The notes: generated by a model not told the origin, from the sequence alone. Counted from the stretch's first letter, positions 11,900 to 23,830 are shown. The stretch: DNA of 64,000 nucleotides from Lepidonotus clava (GCA_936440205.1 OW387149.1:9568114-9632113), one strand, 5' to 3'. Program-made: numbers and translations.

Positions 11900-11965
11900 G
11901 CCACGCCCACTTCCGCCTGCGGCGTATATATAAGGCAGAGCGCCCACCGGAGCAGGTCACTTTGG
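11900..11965 (+). promoter_or_regulatory. Internal core promoter in the 3' half of the LTR element
   Basis: A GC/CACCC-like box (CCACGCCCAC, 11901) is followed by TATATATAAG at 11925-11934 and an initiator-like TCACTT at 11957-11962. The spacing from TATA to the initiator is about 32 bases, as expected for RNA polymerase II. It stands upstream of two long frames in the same direction, suggesting they have their own transcript. Confidence 0.55.
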
Positions 11966-12235
11966 TCAGCGGATCAGAGTTCATCACAACGCACAGCAGA
12001 CGAGCAGACCAAGCTACAGAAGCGAGCCTAAGACCAAGAGGCAGAGAAGCGAGACGAGCAGCATCACTACGAGGCGAAAACGAAGGCCGACGGGATGAGC
12101 TTCGAGCCTGGAACGAAGCCCGAAGGCCCGGAAGACAGACGAGATGAGCAGAAGATGCTATGAGGGGAGCTGCGGCGGGAAGGAGTTCAAGTACCTGGCC
12201 AAGCATACCCGAAACCAGCACGAAGGAGGTATTAT

Positions 12236-13549
12236 ATGTGCCCAGTGTGCTCAACAAACCGAGCGTATTCGACACACAATGACTGGAGGAAGCACATGTG
12301 GGACTCACACGAGGGGAGCCTGAAAAGAGGGATGGCGAAGCAAGACCCCCTCCTGCGAGTGGAGTATGCTGCAGCGTTCGCACTGGACCCGAAAGGACGG
12401 CGGGCCTACACCATGTATGCCGTTGGGGACGAGACGGCGGCCTGGGTAGCTGACATGGAACGAGACTTCAATGTGCGGCATCCAGAGGGATTCATACCTC
12501 CCGAGAAGGCGGTGGACAAGTCAGCACCGGATAGACCACGGCGGAGGATCCGGATACCACACTACCCGGGAACCTCTGGAGAGTCCGACGAAAGCGAAGC
12601 TGAGCAAGCCGGGCAGGTAGCTGCGGACGAGCCACATGAGGGCGCCGGGGCCGACGGAGGGTCCCAGGGAGCCAAGGCAGCGGGAAAAGGACCATTGGCT
12701 GGGTTGGCGGAAAGGTCGACACCTACACACCGTTCCCCTCGGAGGGCTACGAAAGGAGGGAAGAAGGAAATAACCGAGTCTCCGCGGAGTGCCAGTCGGG
12801 CCGTGGTGAACCCGAAACCACTCCTCACAGGAGAGCAGGTGACCGGATTGGTGCAAAGCAAGGTGAGGAAGCTGAACGCTCAGGGAGAGCCCCGGGAGCC
12901 TAGAGGACGAGGACTCCCTGGAAGAGGACGAGGAAGAAAATCCATACCGCACCCGAGACCAGGCGGCTCTGGAATACCGCCCGGGGCCGAGGTGGTGGAG
13001 TTAATAAGTTCGTCAGATGACCAGCATCCAAAAATTAAAGAGGAGGAGGCTTTTAAGCGACCACCAACACAAGGGTCCACAGTGGAGGAGCCTTCCCGGA
13101 AAAGAAAACTGAAGAAGATCAAGAAACTCCCGAAAGAGTTGGAGGAGGGAACCAGCTCGGATCAGTCAGAGTCAGGACGGAGCACATTGGTGCGTAGTGA
13201 CCGGTCCCTGGTCATTGCCGAGTCAAGCAGTGCGGGAGAGCTGGGGCCGTCGCAGCCCGAGACCTCGGAGGGACAGAAGCACGCCACAGTCACGGGAGTG
13301 GAACCTTGTGGTGACGCACAATTTACCATGATGTCGGTCCACAAACAGTCAGTTGTCTACGAGTCACGACATCCAAGATACCCCGGGTATCTGAAGGGGA
13401 CGCTGAGTCGGGGTGGAGCGTTCACGGGTCATCGTCAGGCGAGAACGGATCAGAAGCTAGAGGTCAAGGTTCGTGATGCCAAGGAAAGCCGGCTGGCGGA
13501 GAGGGAGGCGTTGTACCTAAGGAGATTTATTTTTGAGATGGCGGACTAA
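12236..13549 (+). CDS. Unrecognised accessory frame 1 of the LTR element (fossil)
   Basis: 437 codons, GC-rich like gag and pol. The start shows a C2H2 zinc-finger motif (CPVCSTNRAYSTHNDWRKHM..H). The middle is charged and low in complexity, with Arg-Gly-rich GRGRKS and basic RKRKLKKIKK stretches, and the end is compact. No transmembrane segment or signal peptide is seen, so it does not look like an envelope. A nucleic-acid-binding role is inferred only from the finger and basic tracts. No family was recognised. Confidence 0.5.
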   Translation: MCPVCSTNRAYSTHNDWRKHMWDSHEGSLKRGMAKQDPLLRVEYAAAFALDPKGRRAYTMYAVGDETAAWVADMERDFNVRHPEGFIPPEKAVDKSAPDRPRRRIRIPHYPGTSGESDESEAEQAGQVAADEPHEGAGADGGSQGAKAAGKGPLAGLAERSTPTHRSPRRATKGGKKEITESPRSASRAVVNPKPLLTGEQVTGLVQSKVRKLNAQGEPREPRGRGLPGRGRGRKSIPHPRPGGSGIPPGAEVVELISSSDDQHPKIKEEEAFKRPPTQGSTVEEPSRKRKLKKIKKLPKELEEGTSSDQSESGRSTLVRSDRSLVIAESSSAGELGPSQPETSEGQKHATVTGVEPCGDAQFTMMSVHKQSVVYESRHPRYPGYLKGTLSRGGAFTGHRQARTDQKLEVKVRDAKESRLAEREALYLRRFIFEMAD

Positions 13550-13689
13550 AACCATCGGGCCGAATCTACAGAGTTAAGTACATCCAACACGCGGTAAAGC
13601 CTGAGGAAACGGCGTCTGCGGCTTCAACACAGCCGCTCTTCTCGACCCCAACCCCGACGAGGGCGGAGTCCCGGTCACCATTAGAGAAG

Positions 13690-14616
13690 ATGGTGTGCAG
13701 TCAGCCGGTGGTTCTGCCCCTGGGGTTTAAGCGGATGAGAGATGTCCGGATAGCCGTGGAAAAGTTGGCTCGAGTAAGTCTAGGAAGTTCGTTCTTCGGG
13801 TCTCAGGACTCGGAAGAGATTCCGGGACCGCCATCGCCAGACAGGGTAAGGTCGCCACCAGGACCAGGAACTCCACTCCGAGACGAAGACAAGGAAGGTC
13901 GGGCACTGCAGCCGAGAGTCATGGTGCATAGATTAAAGATGACGGCTACCCAATCCATGGACACAGAGATGGATGAATCAATGGATATGGAGTTGGGACA
14001 GGCCGAGCCGGAAAAATACAGGCAGGATGGACAGGAGCTGGACGAGTCGGGAGCGGTCTCGGACTCGGTGTTCGGGTCCGTGACGTCGGAGGTGCCGGTA
14101 GCAGGAACGTCCGGAGAAACGCCGCGTCTCAGGTCACTAAGGACACAAGTTATTCAACAGGTAATGCAGGGGCATTTTCCGGGAACGGCGCGGGCCGTAA
14201 GAGACTGGGAGGCAGAAGAGGCGATATCGGTACAGCTGGAGTGGCCTCCGCGGTCTTTCCAGGAAATGACGGCCAAGACACGAGCAATGGCCTCAGCATC
14301 ATTGGCGTTCTTGATGGCGCTGGAAGCGGGCTGCACGCCGCAGTCTTTCAACGAAGCGATGGTGCAGTTCCCAACGGCAGCACTAGGTCCGTTTACCCGG
14401 GATTTGCCAGGAGTCGACAAACTGATCAATGAACACAACCAGACATTCCAGTTGGCTCAGACCTTAGTAATGTATAAAGACGAAGAACAGCTTGACGACT
14501 TGTTAAAAACGACGGAGGCAGTGGAGATGCAAAGAGGAAGGATGGACCAGCTGCTCAAGCTCCCGGCCAGGGAGGAGGAGCTGCCATTGCCGACTCGATG
14601 TCAAGAGGAGGGCTGA
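13690..14616 (+). CDS. Unrecognised accessory frame 2 of the LTR element (fossil)
   Basis: 308 codons following the first accessory frame. The N-terminal 150 residues are acidic and disordered. The C-terminal half (about 150-300) is predicted by eye to be helical, with the block VIQQVMQGHFPG and later LGPFTRDLPGVDKLINEHNQ. No membrane segment or catalytic motif is visible. No family was recognised; a structural or RNA-binding role is possible but unsupported. Confidence 0.45.
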   Translation: MVCSQPVVLPLGFKRMRDVRIAVEKLARVSLGSSFFGSQDSEEIPGPPSPDRVRSPPGPGTPLRDEDKEGRALQPRVMVHRLKMTATQSMDTEMDESMDMELGQAEPEKYRQDGQELDESGAVSDSVFGSVTSEVPVAGTSGETPRLRSLRTQVIQQVMQGHFPGTARAVRDWEAEEAISVQLEWPPRSFQEMTAKTRAMASASLAFLMALEAGCTPQSFNEAMVQFPTAALGPFTRDLPGVDKLINEHNQTFQLAQTLVMYKDEEQLDDLLKTTEAVEMQRGRMDQLLKLPAREEELPLPTRCQEEG

Positions 14617-17435
14617 AAGCCCCGAGAAAAGTAGGTGTATGCTGCTCAAGATCCTGTACGGATAGTGGCGTGACGGAACCAGCGCGGAAATGGTGCGTCG
14701 CGAGTTCGGGTGAGGAGGGATTACGGGGCATTGGCTCCTCACCCAGAATGTCAAACTCCCAGGGGAGGAACCGGGCCGAGGTGGAAGTACCCGAGCCGCA
14801 CGGGGATCCGAAGCCCAGATAAAAACTTTCCCAGAGACCGCTGGACGGACCTGAACTTTGCTTTCAAACATGAACTTTAGGTAGTTTCTTCATGAGAATC
14901 TTTTCTTCCGGAATTGGACGAAACCATATGTGTTAGGAGGTGTTGACTGTGATCAACATGCTGGTTTTGTACTCCAATGATGGAAAGGTGGATAGGACCA
15001 CGCGCGGAATGAACTTACCAGGCCTTCAGGGCAGTGCAGAACGGGAGGAGGCGCTCGGCGACAGAATGTGTAGCCGTTCCATTTCTTCCCAATAATCATG
15101 GAGAGCCAAGCGTGTTGGTTGGGACCAAGTAGGATGGAAGCGATGTGAGAAAGGACCGTCCGGTCGCAGGAATTGGAAAAGTGACGGGCCGGGCGGCCCG
15201 AGGTACGAGAAAATTGATTGCAGAATGCCGGGGCGAGAGTCACTTGTCCGAGTGACCAAGAGAAGCGAGAATGGACAAAGGAATGAGATCGGGAAAGGAA
15301 TCAAGAACGAATAGATATTGTTGTGAAAATTCTTGAGTCGATGGTCGTGCCGGGGTATCTAGGGTACCGGTGGACCGGAGACTCGCCGCTGGAGGAAAGG
15401 CTGGTACGGGCCGGGACTGGAGCTCTTCTCCCGTGCTGGCTTGAGGGATCCAGAGGCGACGGGAACGACCTCTGTCCTCTAGCGGCACCCAAAAACAAAC
15501 GAACTCTCTGTGGCTCATCTGGACTTCCTCACTTAACACCTGTTGATCGGGCTCCAGCCATCTTGACTTTGGATGGGTTCTCTTGCTCGAACGAGTTGAA
15601 GTCCCCGCAGAGTGTCGGACAGGACGGGCCCGGATTCATCGTAATCCCCGTTTTCTATTCCTCCTTGTCTTCTGCCTCTTGCGGCATATAGAGTGAAACT
15701 TTTCGACTTGAATGCTGGTCTTAGCATGCCTGGACCGATGGGACGAGCCATGTAATGGCTGCATAGAGCTGTGGATCGAAGTGCTGACGCTTCCTGAGGG
15801 ACCGGGGTGCGGGCAGGGACGGTTGTCTGAAGGCCCTCGCCCGTGCCCCACTAGTAATAGCAGCGAAAAGAAATCAACAAATAGACTCTAACAATATTTC
15901 TACACCAAAGCCTTCAATATTTCCTTCTTACCCTCAAAGAACATTGACTGCTTCCATGTCATACTCCCTGATCTCTACTGCACGAAGACCGAAACAAATA
16001 GTCTTTGAATTCTCTCAGGAGATGGTGATTGGAACTGAGGCCTGAGATATCACTGCAGCGAACGATGCGGTCCGTCTTTCCAAGAAACTCTAGGGGATAC
16101 CACCGCGGAGAACGCTGGAAGCGATCCTTCGTCCCCGAATTTGATGTCGGTTGAGTTCTTCAGATCCAGTCTTCCTGCACCTAGCTTGATGCTTTCGAGC
16201 ACGGTCCGTTCCGGCTCTCAAATGTGGACGTAGGATGCAAGTCCATATTTCACTTCTCCATAACTACATATAAATCATATTATGCTCAACTTACCCACCA
16301 CAAACCGTCGTACTCAGGAGCAGCCCAGGACGACTCAGAAAGGATTGATTGTCCTGGCGCGTGACAAGACGTTCGAGTGGCTTCATGTATATTGGCATTG
16401 CTCTGATGAAGACTGTTGCTTTGCCCCAAAATCAAGGAAGACCGAATTCTGAAATTATCCTCACTGCAGATTGCTGACAACTGTCTGAAGAAAATCATCG
16501 ATGAGCCCGTCCCTCGGGAATCCAGAGTAGCACGGGGCCCGAGAGCCCGAAATAGAGGGCCCGAGTGCCCGAAGTAGAAAAGACTTTTTGTTTGGAACCA
16601 TCTCATCAATCTTCATCTATAGGAACTTAAAAAATGAAGGAGCCTCCCTCTCGCCCCCAGGAAAGATTGTCTTCGTGCCATTGGGCACGGGGGGGGGGGG
16701 GGGGGGGGATGAGAGGCGTCGGCTCCTGTCATCAAAGAAAATTGTCTTCTCACCTCTAAGGGACCTGTCTTCCGTTCCGGTTATTTTTGTGCCATCTGGG
16801 CCCGGGAATGGTGGCAGGACTCCCTGTCACCCGAACTGAACTTCTCCATATCTTCCTTTGCCTCTAAAATCTTTGAGTGTGTTGGAATGGTCGAGAGCCG
16901 ATCGTCTCCTACACTGGTGCTGGGTTAATCACGAGACCACCTGCCACAAGAACATTCCGACATGGCCGGCGACTGCAAAGTCAAAAAGGGGAGTCCCTGT
17001 TGCCGCACGAGAACGGACAAGAGGAACGACGAGCGAAAGACACGTCTACACACCCCTCTTCTTCTTCATGTAGTATTCTCAACCACGATACCATCTTCCG
17101 AAGTTTCCTCTTGAAGCTTTAACAATTGAAGCAAGTGCGTATGTATCCCGTTGGATCAATTCTTTCTACACATCTATTGCTGTCTCTTCTCTCCATGGCT
17201 AACTGGACCAATGCTGCCTGCGCCGAAGAAACCCGGGGGAGGTAGAGAATCGTACCCCTTCCCCTGGCTCGAACATTTCGTCCTTGCCAAACCTGGAAGA
17301 AGTCACTGGGAGGCTCCGAATGCCGAGGTGCGGCAGGTGGTGCGAAGCCTAAGAATATTCTGTCTAAAACAAAAGCTTCATCTTCAAATCATCATCACCC
17401 AAAATGCGATGAGAGCTGGTAGTTGGGAGGACAAA
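14617..17435 (+). other. 3' non-coding part of the LTR element
   Basis: No supportable frame. Contains a cluster of GCCCGAA/GCCCGAG heptamers near 16535-16576 like those in the LTR, and a run of about 20 G near 16689-16709. Confidence 0.6.
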
Positions 17436-17735
17436 GGGTCACGACCGACCCTTGCCTCCGGGTAGGAGAATCACTACCGATTCTCTGCCCGAAACGAAGA
17501 GAACGTCTGGACGACGAAAACAAGTAAGGAGAGACGGGGGCGCTAAGGGTCACGACAGATCCCTGGCCCCGTGTGGGAGAACCATGACCGGTTCCTCCAC
17601 CCTAACGAGGGTAAAAAAAGAGACGAGTGGGGCTAAGTATTCAGAGCCCGAATGGGAGGAACGGGAGCGACGGGGTCACGACCGATCCCCAGTCCTGGGT
17701 GGGAGAGCCACGACCGGCTCCCTCATCCTAAAGGA
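17436..17735 (+). repeat. Three imperfect tandem units near the element's 3' end
   Basis: Units start at 17436, 17547 and 17673 with GGGTCACGACmGA. Each continues through a CCTCCGGGTAGGAGA-like stem and a second half CACkACCGryTCyC, about 110-126 bp per unit. The third unit is duplicated again at 21258 by the larger tandem duplication. Confidence 0.7.
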
Positions 17736-18130
17736 AAAAGTGATGAAGTCGGGGTCACCCGGGATAAGAACTATGGTTAAAAATATGTATATGAAAAAGA
17801 CTGAAGCGGACGAGTAAAAAGGAACGAATTACGATATGAACTTTGATGAAGAACGAAGAACGAAGAAAAGAAGATTTGAAGATAAAAATTAGCCGGATAG
17901 GCACCGGGGGCCCTCCGAAGTAGACAGGAGAGGACAGAAGGTGACACTTCCTCCTCTACCTATAAGGAGCGTAGGATTGCTATTTAGAAGTGTTAGAGAT
18001 TTCTGGTTCTAAAGTATTTCCTGTTGTTGTTGTCTGTAGGGTATTACAGATTGGTATGAACGTGCTTGCGAAAAAGAAAAAAACTTTGTAATCCGTGTTT
18101 CCCCACCTTTCAAGAAGGTACGGGAGGGTG

Positions 18131-19133
18131 TGATGAATGTCTATTCATCAATTTGTAAGACCGAAATATGAAAAGTAAGATAATGCGACAGAGTAAAGTA
18201 TGCTTTGTAACGTGCCCGAAAAGCCCGAAAGGCCCGAAAGGCCCGAAAAGGCCCGAAAAGGCCCGAAATTGTAAAAGCCCGAAACCCGAAAGTCCCGAGA
18301 AATATGTAAACCGGAAGTGATAAAGTAAACCGGAAGTGACGTCATTTGTAACCACGTGATCAGAGGCAGCCAATCAGGGCTGACCACTAGACTATAAAAG
18401 GGGCGGTGAGGCCCGAGAATAAATGAGTTCCTTTACAGTACTCCTTGTGTCAACATGTGTCTTCTTCCTATGGTAGCCGATAAGATGATCCAAGACAAGC
18501 TAATTGACTAGAAGTTTAAGTAAAATAGCAGAAGTTGGAAGAAATTAGGCGAAACTTAGGACAGGGTTCCGAAGGCCCGAAGGACCGAAACTGGGCACGG
18601 AGGCCCGAAACTGGCCTGGATGGAGTCGCGAAAACAAAGGACCGGACTGGCACGAGGGCCCGAAACAGGGAACGGAAACCCAGGATCCGGGGGAATGAAG
18701 GCGCGACCAGCTTGGCCCCACGCTACCAAACAATAGGCGACCGTCGGCCCAACAGCCCTGCGGACCGAGAACGAGGGTGGACCGTCCGCAGTAGACCCCG
18801 AAGAGAGTACCGGCACTAGGGAGATAGAAACGGGCCCCTCCTGCCCCCCTACCACTTTTCCTCCCCCACAGTCCTCCGCCCGTCAACGGAAGTGCCTGTA
18901 CCCTGCCTGGTGGCTGAGGCCCCTCGGTCCAGCCCGGCTGATACACCCCTCCCCCGTTGACGAATACCGATTTCCCGATTGATCCGCTCAAACCCCCCTC
19001 GTGCGCGAGGCACGACTCTAAATATCACATCTCGGTTTCTTGCCCGGATTCCCCGTCCGGCTGAGACCCGAAACAATCCCCACGTCCCTCAGTTGTAGAA
19101 ATCAGAAACCCCGAACTACCGAGGAACGTCACA
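18131..19133 (+). repeat. 3' LTR of the LTR element
   Basis: Preceded by the purine-rich CGGGAGGGTG, a likely polypurine tract, and identical in end structure to the 5' LTR. It carries one more 10-bp GGCCCGAAA-type unit than its tandem copy at 21716. Confidence 0.9.
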
Positions 19134-19933
19134 ATTTCAAACATGTATATCTTTAGTTCTAATACTGATATAAACACAATTGTTTGTACCATTGTAAAGA
19201 TCATATGATCAACAATTGTCTAGGATCACTTTCACCTTTTTTAGTTACTGTCCAGGGATTATACTCTTGAAGACTGGTGATGTAGTGTAGGCTGGTTTGA
19301 ATATCTGATATTAGGAAATATTCTAATAATGTCATAATAAGTTATTAGAACCTTGCATGATATGAATTGTCTTTGTGGGGTTTTCATTGGGAAAATGTAG
19401 AAAAATACGAAAATAGGAAAATTGGGCAGGTAACAGTCTGACCAAAAAACTATGGTCACAGAATGTGTTTGTTACAGCACTGCTTGCCTGGGGGAAGCTA
19501 TAGGAGTTTGGTTCAAAAAAACCTCTCAGACCCTTTTTAATGGTACACATGCTTATGATACTGTGCCATTTAAACAAAAAGGGGAAAGATTTTATTTTTC
19601 TTTGATATCTATGAAGATTGGAGATGAGAATTATTTTCTGATAAGGAGGCATCAACATTTAAAAATTGTCACGGTAGCCTTTGTACCAACAAGACCCCTG
19701 ACCGTTTTTCAACATTTAAAAATTGTGTTACCATGTTAACCAAGAGAGCAATTATTAGTTATTTTCCCCTATTTTCTGCCATTTTTCCAGTTTCTTTTAC
19801 ACTTTTCAAAAACCGACCAAATTTGTAATAACGCCTCTGATTATACAAAATAAATAAAGAGAAATTAAAGTCAGAAGGTCTAATACATAAAAAAGAATTC
19901 ATGGACAAGAATTCTTAGAGTCTTAGAGCTTAA

Positions 19934-20255
19934 AGGTCGTATTCCACATACCTAAAATGCGCTGCCAATTTGCAGCTGCTATACTATCAGCAGTGCTGAT
20001 AAATAATCGGCAGCACTGCCGATAATATTTACAAACATGTTGGTAAAATTTTCCTGCCAATTGTGTGCCTGCACCCGATTTTAACACTCAAAATCAGCAG
20101 CATTCAATGCCTGGACACTTTGAACACACGTTCGGCGCCGAAAGTGTCCCGCCATTGAATGTTTCCAATTTTGAGTGTTCCAAGTGCCTCACCATGACAA
20201 CATCGCATCCCTGCACAAATTGGCAGCTCGCACTTTCTGCGTGTGGAATACGGGC
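19934..20255. mobile_element. MITE with TTAA target duplication, copy 1
   Basis: Flanked by TTAA at 19930-19933 and 20256-20259. The termini pair as AGGTCGTATTCCACA and TGTGGAATACGGGC. Inside is a second inverted pair, ACACTCAAAAT..CATTCAATG with its complement, closing on GGCGCC near 20135. A TTAA target points to piggyBac- or Kolobok-type mobilisation. The open frame inside is not a gene. Confidence 0.75.
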
Positions 20256-21101
20256 TTAAAATATAACCCCCTTGGAGCACCCTTTCTGTGTTTTGGGTCA
20301 CATATATAATCCTACATGAATATACTTGCACAAACCATTAACAGTGCAATACAACCACCAAACATACAGATGCTCTGTTGCTGATTCCTAGAGACACCAT
20401 TATAGACCTCTTTACCAGAAAAGGGTTATGGAAAAGGGCAATTTGTTGAAACAACAATTTTATTCTATGTAAATTTGATAGAGCATCACTCCATATACCA
20501 TAGAATTTAGTATAAACTGGACAATTAATTATCTACACTGGTTTTGCTTGAAAATGTATTCCTTTGGTATTATGTCATTTTGGCCAGTAAGTGCACACGT
20601 CTGTACCTTTGCATTATTGTAGGTGCAGAAATAGACCCTCTAAACACAAAATAATTGTGTGGAAGGATTGCCGTACCACCAGGATTCGAATACCGGCCAC
20701 AATAACGGGCCACTTGGCTGGTCGGCTGCACTTAGCCTTGGTCCAACCTGGACAGGTGCCCCCTCCACAGACTAGGAGTAGGGACGAGTTAGCCTTTTAG
20801 GTATGAATCCTAGTGATGTAAAAGATGAGAGGGATATATCTTTAGTTTGCTACCCATTACAACTTTGACTGGCATCCTTGACAGAACATAGCCTGAGATT
20901 ATCTGTGGCCCACTGTGGATGCGCAGTGAGGCGGCCGGTATCTGGATCAAAGCCGGTGTTACTTACATTAATATCAGGGAATAGAAAGCTATATCCTACA
21001 TCCAGATCACTGAAGACCAAGTTGACTGTATGTCTATAATTGGATAGTTATTGGAGCATAACTTCAAGGACGAAGGTTTTAAGGGAATTCGTATACTTCT
21101 C

Positions 21102-21158
21102 TGTATGTATGTATGTATGTATGTATGTATGTATGGGTGTAAGTATGTATGTATGTGT
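21102..21158. repeat. (TGTA)n microsatellite
   Basis: About twelve TGTA repeats with one GGTGTAAG interruption, just before the junction of the tandem duplication. The same tract recurs at 24677-24733. Confidence 0.9.
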
Positions 21159-21715
21159 AATATATAAATACATTTGTTCCTCCACCCTAACGAGGGTAAA
21201 AAAAGAGACGAGTGGGGCTAAGTATTCAGAGCCCGAATGGGAGGAACGGGAGCGACGGGGTCACGACCGATCCCCAGTCCTGGGTGGGAGAGCCACGACC
21301 GGCTCCCTCATCCTAAAGGAAAAAGTGATGAAGTCGGGGTCACCCGGGATAAGAACTATGGTTAAAAATATGTATATGAAAAAGACTGAAGCGGACGAGT
21401 AAAAAGGAACGAATTACGATATGAACTTTGATGAAGAACGAAGAACGAAGAAAAGAAGATTTGAAGATAAAAATTAGCCGGATAGGCACCGGGGGCCCTC
21501 CGAAGTAGACAGGAGAGGACAGAAGGTGACACTTCCTCCTCTACCTATAAGGAGCGTAGGATTGCTATTTAGAAGTGTTAGAGATTTCTGGTTCTAAAGT
21601 ATTTCCTGTTGTTGTTGTCTGTAGGGTATTACAGATTGGTATGAACGTGCTTGCGAAAAAGAAAAAAACTTTGTAATCCGTGTTTCCCCACCTTTCAAGA
21701 AGGTACGGGAGGGTG

Positions 21716-22708
21716 TGATGAATGTCTATTCATCAATTTGTAAGACCGAAATATGAAAAGTAAGATAATGCGACAGAGTAAAGTATGCTTTGTAACGTGC
21801 CCGAAAAGCCCGAAAGGCCCGAAAGGCCCGAAAAGGCCCGAAATTGTAAAAGCCCGAAACCCGAAAGTCCCGAGAAATATGTAAACCGGAAGTGATAAAG
21901 TAAACCGGAAGTGACGTCATTTGTAACCACGTGATCAGAGGCAGCCAATCAGGGCTGACCACTAGACTATAAAAGGGGCGGTGAGGCCCGAGAATAAATG
22001 AGTTCCTTTACAGTACTCCTTGTGTCAACATGTGTCTTCTTCCTATGGTAGCCGATAAGATGATCCAAGACAAGCTAATTGACTAGAAGTTTAAGTAAAA
22101 TAGCAGAAGTTGGAAGAAATTAGGCGAAACTTAGGACAGGGTTCCGAAGGCCCGAAGGACCGAAACTGGGCACGGAGGCCCGAAACTGGCCTGGATGGAG
22201 TCGCGAAAACAAAGGACCGGACTGGCACGAGGGCCCGAAACAGGGAACGGAAACCCAGGATCCGGGGGAATGAAGGCGCGACCAGCTTGGCCCCACGCTA
22301 CCAAACAATAGGCGACCGTCGGCCCAACAGCCCTGCGGACCGAGAACGAGGGTGGACCGTCCGCAGTAGACCCCGAAGAGAGTACCGGCACTAGGGAGAT
22401 AGAAACGGGCCCCTCCTGCCCCCCTACCACTTTTCCTCCCCCACAGTCCTCCGCCCGTCAACGGAAGTGCCTGTACCCTGCCTGGTGGCTGAGGCCCCTC
22501 GGTCCAGCCCGGCTGATACACCCCTCCCCCGTTGACGAATACCGATTTCCCGATTGATCCGCTCAAACCCCCCTCGTGCGCGAGGCACGACTCTAAATAT
22601 CACATCTCGGTTTCTTGCCCGGATTCCCCGTCCGGCTGAGACCCGAAACAATCCCCACGTCCCTCAGTTGTAGAAATCAGAAACCCCGAACTACCGAGGA
22701 ACGTCACA
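21716..22708 (+). repeat. Third LTR copy, in the second duplication unit
   Basis: It is 10 bp shorter than 18131-19133 and otherwise matches it. The same interior sequence precedes it and the same flank follows it, so it arose by segmental duplication and not by a new insertion or as a solo LTR. Confidence 0.9.
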
Positions 22709-23508
22709 ATTTCAAACATGTATATCTTTAGTTCTAATACTGATATAAACACAATTGTTTGTACCATTGTAAAGATCATATGATCAACAATTGTCTAGGA
22801 TCACTTTCACCTTTTTTAGTTACTGTCCAGGGATTATACTCTTGAAGACTGGTGATGTAGTGTAGGCTGGTTTGAATATCTGATATTAGGAAATATTCTA
22901 ATAATGTCATAATAAGTTATTAGAACCTTGCATGATATGAATTGTCTTTGTGGGGTTTTCATTGGGAAAATGTAGAAAAATACGAAAATAGGAAAATTGG
23001 GCAGGTAACAGTCTGACCAAAAAACTATGGTCACAGAATGTGTTTGTTACAGCACTGCTTGCCTGGGGGAAGCTATAGGAGTTTGGTTCAAAAAAACCTC
23101 TCAGACCCTTTTTAATGGTACACATGCTTATGATACTGTGCCATTTAAACAAAAAGGGGAAAGATTTTATTTTTCTTTGATATCTATGAAGATTGGAGAT
23201 GAGAATTATTTTCTGATAAGGAGGCATCAACATTTAAAAATTGTCACGGTAGCCTTTGTACCAACAAGACCCCTGACCGTTTTTCAACATTTAAAAATTG
23301 TGTTACCATGTTAACCAAGAGAGCAATTATTAGTTATTTTCCCCTATTTTCTGCCATTTTTCCAGTTTCTTTTACACTTTTCAAAAACCGACCAAATTTG
23401 TAATAACGCCTCTGATTATACAAAATAAATAAAGAGAAATTAAAGTCAGAAGGTCTAATACATAAAAAAGAATTCATGGACAAGAATTCTTAGAGTCTTA
23501 GAGCTTAA

Positions 23509-23830
23509 AGGTCGTATTCCACATACCTAAAATGCGCTGCCAATTTGCAGCTGCTATACTATCAGCAGTGCTGATAAATAATCGGCAGCACTGCCGATAA
23601 TATTTACAAACATGTTGGTAAAATTTTCCTGCCAATTGTGTGCCTGCACCCGATTTTAACACTCAAAATCAGCAGCATTCAATGCCTGGACACTTTGAAC
23701 ACACGTTCGGCGCCGAAAGTGTCCCGCCATTGAATGTTTCCAATTTTGAGTGTTCCAAGTGCCTCACCATGACAACATCGCATCCCTGCACAAATTGGCA
23801 GCTCGCACTTTCTGCGTGTGGAATACGGGC
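23509..23830. mobile_element. MITE with TTAA target duplication, copy 2
   Basis: The same element as at 19934, carried along in the second unit of the tandem duplication. It is not an independent insertion. Confidence 0.75.

Larger units (their letters stand above)
5542..19133 (+). mobile_element. Broken Ty3/gypsy-type LTR retrotransposon, about 13.6 kb
   Basis: The element is bounded by a 5' LTR (5542-6520) and a 3' LTR (18131-19133), both starting TGATGAATG and ending CGTCACA. In order it holds a primer-binding site, gag with a CCHC knuckle, an aspartic protease, reverse transcriptase with RNase H, integrase, and then 7 kb of extra 3' sequence with two long unrecognised frames. The order protease-RT-RNase H-integrase places it in Ty3/gypsy. 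By eye the LTRs differ at roughly 25-30 sites plus a few indels in about 980 bp, near 3 percent, so it is moderately young. It is broken, with perhaps two to four interruptions in the core genes. Flanking bases do not show a clean target duplication. Its 3' end was later duplicated in tandem. Confidence 0.9.

Noticed and set aside
11023-12383. Two long minus-strand frames (295 and 312 codons) in the LTR element
   Set aside because: Low-complexity Pro/Ser/Arg composition, antisense to a GC-rich region with a plus-strand promoter and frame; they look like shadows of composition.
18545-18991. 148-codon minus-strand frame in the LTR copies
   Set aside because: It lies wholly in the LTR, is repeated only because the LTR is, and has no family likeness.
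20640-20790. Minus-strand SINE from a B-box-like GGTATTCGAATCC
   Set aside because: No convincing A box, tail or target duplication; kept only as a possibility, with its copy at 24215-24365.
21102-21158. Telomere-like or CRISPR-like array
   Set aside because: Plain TGTA microsatellite without spacers; no CRISPR array is present in the window.
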